Below are positions 57,550-64,000 of a stretch of DNA of 64,000 bases, one piece after another. The stretch is from Sycobia sp. Sy_11 (Eukaryota; Arthropoda; Insecta; Hymenoptera; Epichrysomallidae): assembly GCA_018907035.1 (NCBI GenBank), contig JACCIC010000282.1, forward strand, positions 188,501 to 252,500. Reading direction: 5' to 3'. How positions within the stretch are numbered: the first letter of the stretch is position 1; every line of letters begins with the position of its first letter. Both the position numbers and the translations under genes were made by a program. Below the pieces are notes generated by a model. It was given only the letters and a program-made list of their open reading frames with translations. It was not told where the DNA came from and did not search any database.

Positions 57550-57914
57550 CTAGACGCAACTCTCGGGCAGCCTGTTGGCCATCAGGCGGCGCTTTATTGC
57601 CTCGCCGTCGAGGCACTCGCCCGCGACGACGACGCAGGACCCGGTACCGACGACGACTCCGGCGCTGGCTCCCGCTGGACGATGGTGTCCCACGAGTGTC
57701 GTCCCGTGGCTCGTGTCCGTCGATGAGGAAGAGGCCGCGGGGATGCCGCCACCGCCGACGCTCCTTATCGGCAGCCTCAAATCCGTCGGCCGGCCCGTAA
57801 ACTTTTGGCATAGTTCGTCCATGCTCGGTGTCGGTCCAGGGATAACCCACTGGCTGGGCACTGGTGCGTAGCTGCCTGAACAGCTCGGCGGACTCACTTC
57901 CGTCAGGTTGCCTT
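57550..57914 (-). CDS. Terminal exon (cytoplasmic tail) of a transmembrane adhesion-type protein
   Basis: After the acceptor CTTTTCACAG (57924-57915) the frame reads EGNLTEVSPPSCSGSYAPVP, SQWVIPGPTPSMDELCQKFT, GRPTDLRLP. It then continues through a Gly/Ser-rich, low-complexity part to LPESCV and a TAG. The previous exon (62734-62970) ends in phase 1, and this one supplies the two missing bases, so the join is exact: 121 codons including the stop. The exon is strongly GC-rich for the region. It has no enzyme motif and looks like an intracellular tail with Pro-rich docking segments. A second frame (57940-57461) is also open but does not fit the splice phase. Confidence 0.65.
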
Positions 57915-60023
57915 CTGTGAAAAGACGAAATTTCAAGCAAATATTTTCATTATATATGCATCATATGACGGTAAGAGAATAAATATATGAGAATAGCCTT
58001 ATATTTGTCAATACGATGCCATCAATGAAAACTAAATGCGCATGCCGATAATTGTCTAAAAGTTTGGATTTGGTTTCATGTTTTTCAATACAAGCTATCA
58101 ACATAAGTCATTTAGCAGTCAAAGGTTATTCATTTTTAGGTCAATAAATATATATTAGTTTGGTTAATTTTTTACAAGAGATTGTAAAATGCGTAGAAAT
58201 ACAAGTGGAAATTTACTCTTATTCGTTGCGAGAATAGAGTTGAATCTTTTCCGCTATCACGCATTGTTATTTTTCATAACAAAATGAATTGTTGAAGGCG
58301 TCAACTTGTTATGGACATATAGAAGTAAAAAAAATCTGTTCTCGATAAAAATTTGTATGAGTGTTTGTGCATGTGTGTGTGTGTGTGCGCGCGTCTATTA
58401 TACGCTTTTATGATTCAATAACTCTTACGGTAAATGGTTCTTATATGAATGTGCTTCGTTTTTAGATGGAAAAATTTTAAGCATTCTTAGACAAATTTTT
58501 ACAACAGCGCTGTTCAGAATGTAAGGCGTGCAAGAGCTTACGGCTTTTAATAAGTTTTAGGAGAAAAATAACAAGTAGCGCAGTCGGTTTTCTGGAATCT
58601 TCATATTATAATAAATGACGATGATACTTCGTATACTTGGATAAGAAAAAAAATAATTTTCATGATATTATTTTATAATTATTAGTAGAACAATCTTTTC
58701 CTTTTATTGTAATTGGAATATCTTGTTAAATATGCAAAATGTTAAATTGTAATAAATATTGAAATTTTTTTCAAAATATTATAAAATAGAATTTAGAATT
58801 TTGAGCATAATGCACGTCTTAAGAATAATTGATATTACAGAATTTTAATATCATAAATTCATAATAAACAATTTTATAGTCATGTATTTTATGACATCAT
58901 TTAGAATTTATTTTTTCATGATATTATATTTCAAAAATAAATGCTTGGAAATACGATGCTCTAGTTTAAGAATGCAATGAACAGATATATACTATCCGTT
59001 ACTTTCTTATAATATAATCTAAATAATATAAATAAAAAAGATTAGTATTTATAATAATAATAAATACTTCTTAATAAGTATTTCTTCGTTTTAAGCGTTT
59101 ACTTAACTAAATAAGCGCATTTGAGGTCAAATAAGTCATGAACTTTTTCTTTCTCACTCATTACTAAGCTGGTCTATTAATAGAAATTTTCCTATTTATT
59201 GCATTGGCAGCATATTTTAGATTTAAGAAAGCTTTAAATGCGGATGAAGATTAATATTAATAAATTATTAGATTAGTATTAATAAATTAAGAAAACCGAA
59301 AAATCATTGATGTGGAGTTGAAATTGATGTAAAATACACGTAGACTTATATGCTAGAGTGTGGGATGTATGGTCAGAGCAAAGCTTAGAACAGTGTGAGA
59401 CAGCAATAAGAGGAAGCACACTATCTCTCTCTTATACACGAAGGAGATCAGATAGAAAAAATGTTTTTAACTTAGGACATCAAATAGAAGCCAAAAATAT
59501 ATAATAAAGAATTACTAAAGATTATAATCAACAGATAACCTTAATATTAATATTTATGATTGTAATATTTAGCATTTCTTCGTTTTAATGTTAAAATTGA
59601 TAATTTATTATTACTTAATATTAAATATTCAAATTTTTAATAAATATGGTTATTGTTAACCTAAAGAGATCAACGAAAGATCATGTGTGAAAAAGAAATA
59701 TACATATCACTTGATTGTTTTTCTTTTTTTTTGTACATTGAAGTGTTCCTATTGATCCATTATTTCTGTTAAATTTTAACATTATATTTAATAATTGATG
59801 AGAAAGTCGATTATTTAAAATATGAGACCAACGGATATCGAAGCGAAGTAAGCGAGGACAGTGTCCGGATGTAAAGAATTAATTTACATAGTGCTGAACG
59901 TTATTTTATATTCTGAGTATTAAAAAATCATGATAAATTTATGATTTAGAAATTGAAGAAATGTAAATGAAATTTTCCCCCCTTAGATAGCAATATTAAA
60001 TTGTACTATGCATATTAAACTAA

Positions 60024-60024
<1 letters not shown>

Positions 60025-60064
<40 letters not shown>
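60025..60064. repeat. (TA)n microsatellite
   Basis: Pure TA run of about 40 bases. Confidence 0.95.
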
Positions 60065-60068
<4 letters not shown>

Positions 60069-60909
60069 TTACATATAGAAAGAATATCTAAATTAGAAGA
60101 ATATATAACATATGAAAAACAGTATCAAAGTCATTTATAAGGTTAGTCGACGCTAAGTACGATGCAAGTTTATAATGAATTACGCGTTCTATTAGTTTTG
60201 ACGTTTTATTAGTATCTAGAAATGAATAAATATAATGATAGACTTAAATACACGCTACGAGCGAAACTTATCCTACAGTATCAAATATCGTCAGGTCCAG
60301 TAATGATTATTGTAGAGGCTAGTAGTGTTGGTTTTACGTCTCGTATAGAGATATCAATAAAAGAAATGTATTTATTTTTTATATATAGCAGCAGAGAAGG
60401 TAGGATCTAAGGTGGGATTATAACTTTTCCTTACTTATATGTAACAATTGCTCAATACGCAATCATTAACTTACATACACAAACAATAAACTTTTCTTGT
60501 TGGAAATATTACTTTTTACGAGCGCTGCTAAAGAATCTGAGGAAATTTAGAAAAGAGGCGTTAAAAATATCTATAATCTGATTTAGACAGATTAGGAATA
60601 TCTTACCAAGAAAGAAAACTAAGTAAAATTTGAGTCGCCGAACCACAAGAATGACGAACAAAATTTAGACAAAAATGATTAAAAGAAGACTTCTGGGTCA
60701 ATACAGCTTAATTTTCGATGAATGTATGATTTAGTTGTATAGTGTAGCTGTACAAGAGTAATTAGTTTTATCATAATTAAAGCTTACATTATTCGTATTT
60801 AAATATAAAAATCAAACTATGTATGCGAAAGCTGATCACAAAAAATGACATGATGCATCGTTTCAGAAGGTCAAAACAACATATTGAATTCATTTGATGT
60901 AGAATGTAT

Positions 60910-61149
60910 CTATAAAATAGCAGGAGAATTACATATTATATTAAAAATAAAATCACCAGTAATGAATACTATATCACCTCCTTGCGTACCCAATCTATCA
61001 AGTTTGTAAACGGCATAAGAGGCGAATATACTTAGCTTATCATTACGTTTTAAAAATATTTCCGTAATTACTATTAACTCAAATTTTTTATCATGAAAGT
61101 ATAAGCTATTCAAGAGTTTATTAGACTTAACTAACAAAATGAAATCCAT
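60910..61149 (-). pseudogene. Fragment of a non-LTR retrotransposon endonuclease
   Basis: The 79-codon frame reads LNSLYFHDKKFELIVITEIF, LKRNDKLSIFASYAVYKLDR, LGTQGGDIVFI. This matches the first part of non-LTR endonucleases (D.I.ITETWL ... Y.VYR.DR...GGGV). The glutamate of the ITE motif is retained; the GGG motif is degraded to GGD. It is not the same family as the element at 1.5-4.2 kb, judging by the motif details (ITEIFL against CVESWL). A single truncated fragment inside the intron. Confidence 0.6.
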
Positions 61150-62733
61150 TAGACCAAAACTAACTATGAGTAGAGTAAGTGTAGCTAAATTTATAGCAAT
61201 TAAAATACTGATGACAATATTAACATAATCATTTGTTATAAGGCATGTATTTCTGAAATTATAATAAATTGCATCTAATAATAGATTTGAGTAATGTGTT
61301 CTTAAAAATCAGTTAGTTGCAAAGATCTTGTAAACACCTTTCAGAGATTTGTTCGGTAAGCCTCTAAATGTGATTCTAAACGTAACTCAAATTGATCAAC
61401 CTACAATGACATTAATGGAAAAAGTATGATCGGTAGCTGTTAGAGAGGGTAGGGAAGTATCTTTACGCCGCTTCTTGATGATCGATTTAAATGACGACGA
61501 TAGTCGGAATCTATGTTAAATATCTGTCTCTGTTGTTTTTGACGCAAAGAGACTCTTCGTTTGAGGTATAAGTGATTGTAAGTCTACAATGTGAACATTC
61601 TCTTATAATTATTAAGTTACGTCATTCACGTTTCACAGTATGCCGGATTATTTTCTTCATCTAATATATAACAAGATTCATATAAGCCTTGGTACTTCTA
61701 ATTCAAGTAACGTATATTCCAAGTATATCTCTTGTTGCAAGTAGCAAAAATATTTGGCCTTAATATCACGTTCAGTACGTTGGAAGCTAGTGGTTAATTT
61801 TAGAATACTTTGAGATTGTGCTTGTTTACCTTTTCATAAATAGATGAATTCAAAAGGAATGCATAAGTGATACTAGCGGTATCGTAACGACCATTTATTA
61901 ATAAAAAGAATTTCAGCGAAATTTTCTTAGCCTCAACATTTTCTAATCGATTAACAGAAATCTTGTTATAATAGTATATTGCAAATATTAATTTATAAAA
62001 GCAAAAATTCAATTGCGTGCCACCAACTACAACGAACAGAATCTCTATGATCAAAGTTGAGTAAACATAATAGATTACATAAGGTAAATAAGTAATAAAA
62101 ATTAACTAGCGTTAAAAGATACAGAATTAGATAAGTAGAAACGTTTATAAGTGATGTGATAGATAATAAGGCACGTATTCATACATTCGATAAATTCTAT
62201 AGTTATGACATTTTTAAAAACAAAAATTGTACGATGATTTTAAAATATATCTCGCAATTATTTAAATTAAAAAAATGTTTACATATGTATATTGACAAAT
62301 GTCGTATAATATTCTTTGTTATGTGCATTTTTAAAGATTTTAAATTATGCCAATATGCATATAACCCATATCAAGAGTTATAAAAAAATTTACATTAACG
62401 CTAACATTAAAAGAGAAAATGAAAAGATCGAATTAAAATGAAATTTTGATTTTGTATACATTTACATCCATTAAGTTGTATATACAAAAATCATAAAATA
62501 ACATCTCGTAAGTTATCACTTCTAAATATTATCGATAAATAAAATATATAAAGATAAAGTGCTTAAATAAAGGCTGCTGTAAATTTTGGAAACCGTAAGA
62601 CAGACATAGAATTGATAAGTGAAATATTAAGTTAAAAATTTTAAGTTAAAAATATTCTCAATAAATATTCCCATACACCTGTCAAATAAACTAAAACATG
62701 TCCCTTTACGAAATTACGTTCAAAATTACTCAC

Positions 62734-62970
62734 CAAAATTGTTGGGTATAACATCAGGATCGGTCTCAACGGCCTGATCGAGGTTTTCAAGTGGATAATG
62801 TTGGGTAGGCAGTTCGCTTAGTTCTGCATCAGGCTTCTGGTGGCGAGGTTTTGTAGCCATGCGTTCACGTCTTACCCGGACGAAGACTGCGAGTACGATC
62901 AGTCCAAGGGTGATTGACGCACCGGTAGCGACTCCGATTAATGGTGAGAGGCCCATACCAACATTCTGGC
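62734..62970 (-). CDS. Membrane-span exon of a transmembrane adhesion-type protein (sidestep-like?)
   Basis: It is bounded by the acceptor TATTTGCAG and the donor G|GTGAGT. The frame reads QNVGMGLSPLIGVATGASIT, LGLIVLAVFVRVRRERMATK: a single hydrophobic helix of about 22 residues followed by a basic stop-transfer sequence, so the C-terminus is cytoplasmic. The tail then runs through ELSELPTQHYPLENLDQAVE to TDPDVIPNNF. The helix followed by an RxRRER anchor and an NPDVIP-like tail motif recalls the sidestep group of insect immunoglobulin-superfamily guidance receptors, but this is from memory and not decisive. Ig/FN3 exons would lie to the right, outside the window. Confidence 0.65.
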
Positions 62971-64000
62971 CTGCAAATACAATACAGACAAAAAGATTAT
63001 AGTTTTTTCAAACGTTTTGAGCAGCTATTGCTTTATGCACATAAAAAAAACATTTTTTATCTCCTTTTATTAAGAATTCGATATATAGTGCATTCAAGTT
63101 ATAACTATATGAACGCTAGCAATTTTTCTTATTGTGTAAGTACGTAGATATTGAAGAATTCTTGGAAAATTTTATTTACGAAAACATTTTGCATACTCTA
63201 ACAGTCTATTTAGACAGTATAACGCTACTGTTAAATTAGTGTTAGTTATAGTGAGTTATGTACTTATCGATACCATTTTATAAACTGTGATATTTAGAAT
63301 ATTTCTTTATTATTCTGTAGTATTCTATTAACTACTGTATGAAACTATAAATTGAATTCTTTTTCATTTAAAGAATACTTGAAAATAGATAGAATTTCAC
63401 GAAGTGTATCAAAGCAATAATAATTAATTTTAGTTCATTATTATCTTACAGACATTTGAATATTTGTAACTAGACTTTCAAAAATAGCACAAAACTTTAT
63501 ATAATTATAATTCATTTATTAAATCGAAGAAAATACAAAGTGCAAGTACATTGAAAATGCACTCAAGTAATATAGTATTCCTCACAGCTTTTCATATTAG
63601 GAGGATATCGTACGACTTACTTTTTGTGAATCCATTAAGGAAATTTTAATGCTTATTTATAAAATTTCCTTCATTATTCTCTGAACCTCATACCCGCGAC
63701 CAGAAGCTAGCTTTTTCTTTTTCTCAGCTTCTTACGAACCGACATATACGATATAATTTCAGCTGACCGAGTAAATGAGAGAAGAGGGTGTCAGAGGCAG
63801 GGGGGGGGGTTTCGTTGCTGCCACTCCCGGTGGATTAAGAATATCCTCGCTCCTATTCTATATAATTCGGTAGTCCTACATAGTCTGTGTAGTAGAAGGT
63901 AGGAGCATATGGTCGAGGCGCTTCGTTCATTCTCTTTATGTCAGAACACATTGGAGCTCAAGCCGGACTGCAAAGCCAAAGGTAATATCGTGCCTCGCCG
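62971..64000 (-). other. Probable upstream intron, no exon recognised
   Basis: AT-rich up to about 63690, then a less AT-rich segment with a run of nine G (about 63802-63810). A TTTGGCTTTGCAG acceptor-like sequence occurs on the minus strand near 63975, but no open frame follows in the phase required by the next exon. Confidence 0.45.

Larger units (their letters stand above)
57915..62733 (-). other. Intron between the last two exons of the adhesion-type gene
   Basis: The intron is 4.8 kb, with a GTGAGT donor (minus strand, 62733-62728) and a TTTTCACAG acceptor. It contains (TA)n at 60025-60064 and a non-LTR endonuclease fragment at 60910-61149. Remaining ORFs, such as 60222-60410, 61800-62054 and 62156-62383, look like chance. 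Confidence 0.6.

Noticed and set aside
61800..62383. ORFs on both strands in the adhesion-gene intron
   Set aside because: AT-rich chance frames with no motif; they lie inside a well-phased intron.
63960..64000. Acceptor-like sequence near the right edge as a further exon of the minus-strand gene
   Set aside because: No open frame follows in the phase needed by the exon at 62970; kept as intron.
1..64000. tRNA genes, rRNA, CRISPR arrays, bacterial operons or defence systems
   Set aside because: I looked for tRNA T-arm-like GGTTCGA words (7146, 28702, 36407) and found them outside any cloverleaf; two belong to PLE hairpins. Nothing of prokaryotic character is present.

Overview
The window looks like a piece of an A+T-rich insect nuclear genome, most likely a hymenopteran such as an ant or bee. 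Three things point there: spliceosomal introns with GT-AG borders; a mellifera-like mariner, BEL/Pao, Ty3/Gypsy, Penelope-like, jockey/R1-like and Helitron remnants side by side; and many long (TA)n and (CA)n microsatellites in a low-GC background. Nothing looks bacterial, and I saw no tRNA, rRNA or CRISPR array. The species call is inference.

Only two host genes are convincingly visible. (1) 34964-37751, plus strand: a two-exon gene for a small MICOS subunit of the MIC13/QIL1 type, a mitochondrial inner-membrane protein of the crista junction. Its 2.5-kb intron carries transposon debris. (2) 62970-57550, minus strand: the last two exons of a transmembrane cell-adhesion-type protein, possibly immunoglobulin-superfamily and sidestep-like. 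One exon holds the membrane span and the start of the tail, the other the cytoplasmic C-terminus. Its ectodomain lies beyond the right edge. Three further exon-like stretches (28.2, 30.4 and 32.5 kb) are weak candidates.

The rest is mobile-element archaeology. From left to right: a 60-bp minisatellite with an orientation switch (1-660); a Helitron Rep fragment butted against an antisense non-LTR retrotransposon cut inside its reverse transcriptase (911-4260); about 8 kb of AT-rich sequence; a decayed minus-strand BEL/Pao element with both LTRs (12981-18205); a decayed minus-strand Ty3/Gypsy element (20.5-22.5 kb); a possible solo LTR (23733-24553) with an inverted partial copy in the MIC13 intron; several plus-strand Penelope-like (PLE) 3' ends (5.2, 28.7, 36.0-36.7, 41.5-42.4 kb); an R1-like ORF1 relic (about 41.3 kb); and a young, nearly complete BEL/Pao element (42442-51212) with 963-bp LTRs and the 5-bp target duplication CTAAC. 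That BEL copy landed in a PLE tail and itself holds a complete 1286-bp mariner with an open transposase frame, so insertion order is readable: PLE, then BEL; mariner entered BEL sequence either before or after this copy arrived.

The most interesting signals are: a hammerhead-ribozyme-like motif with compensatory base changes between the PLE copies; a possible ACG (non-AUG) start in the MIC13 gene; the mariner sitting 10 bp before the BEL gag start; and a perfect 19-bp-arm hairpin at 26.1 kb. I did not find a convincing new multi-gene system.
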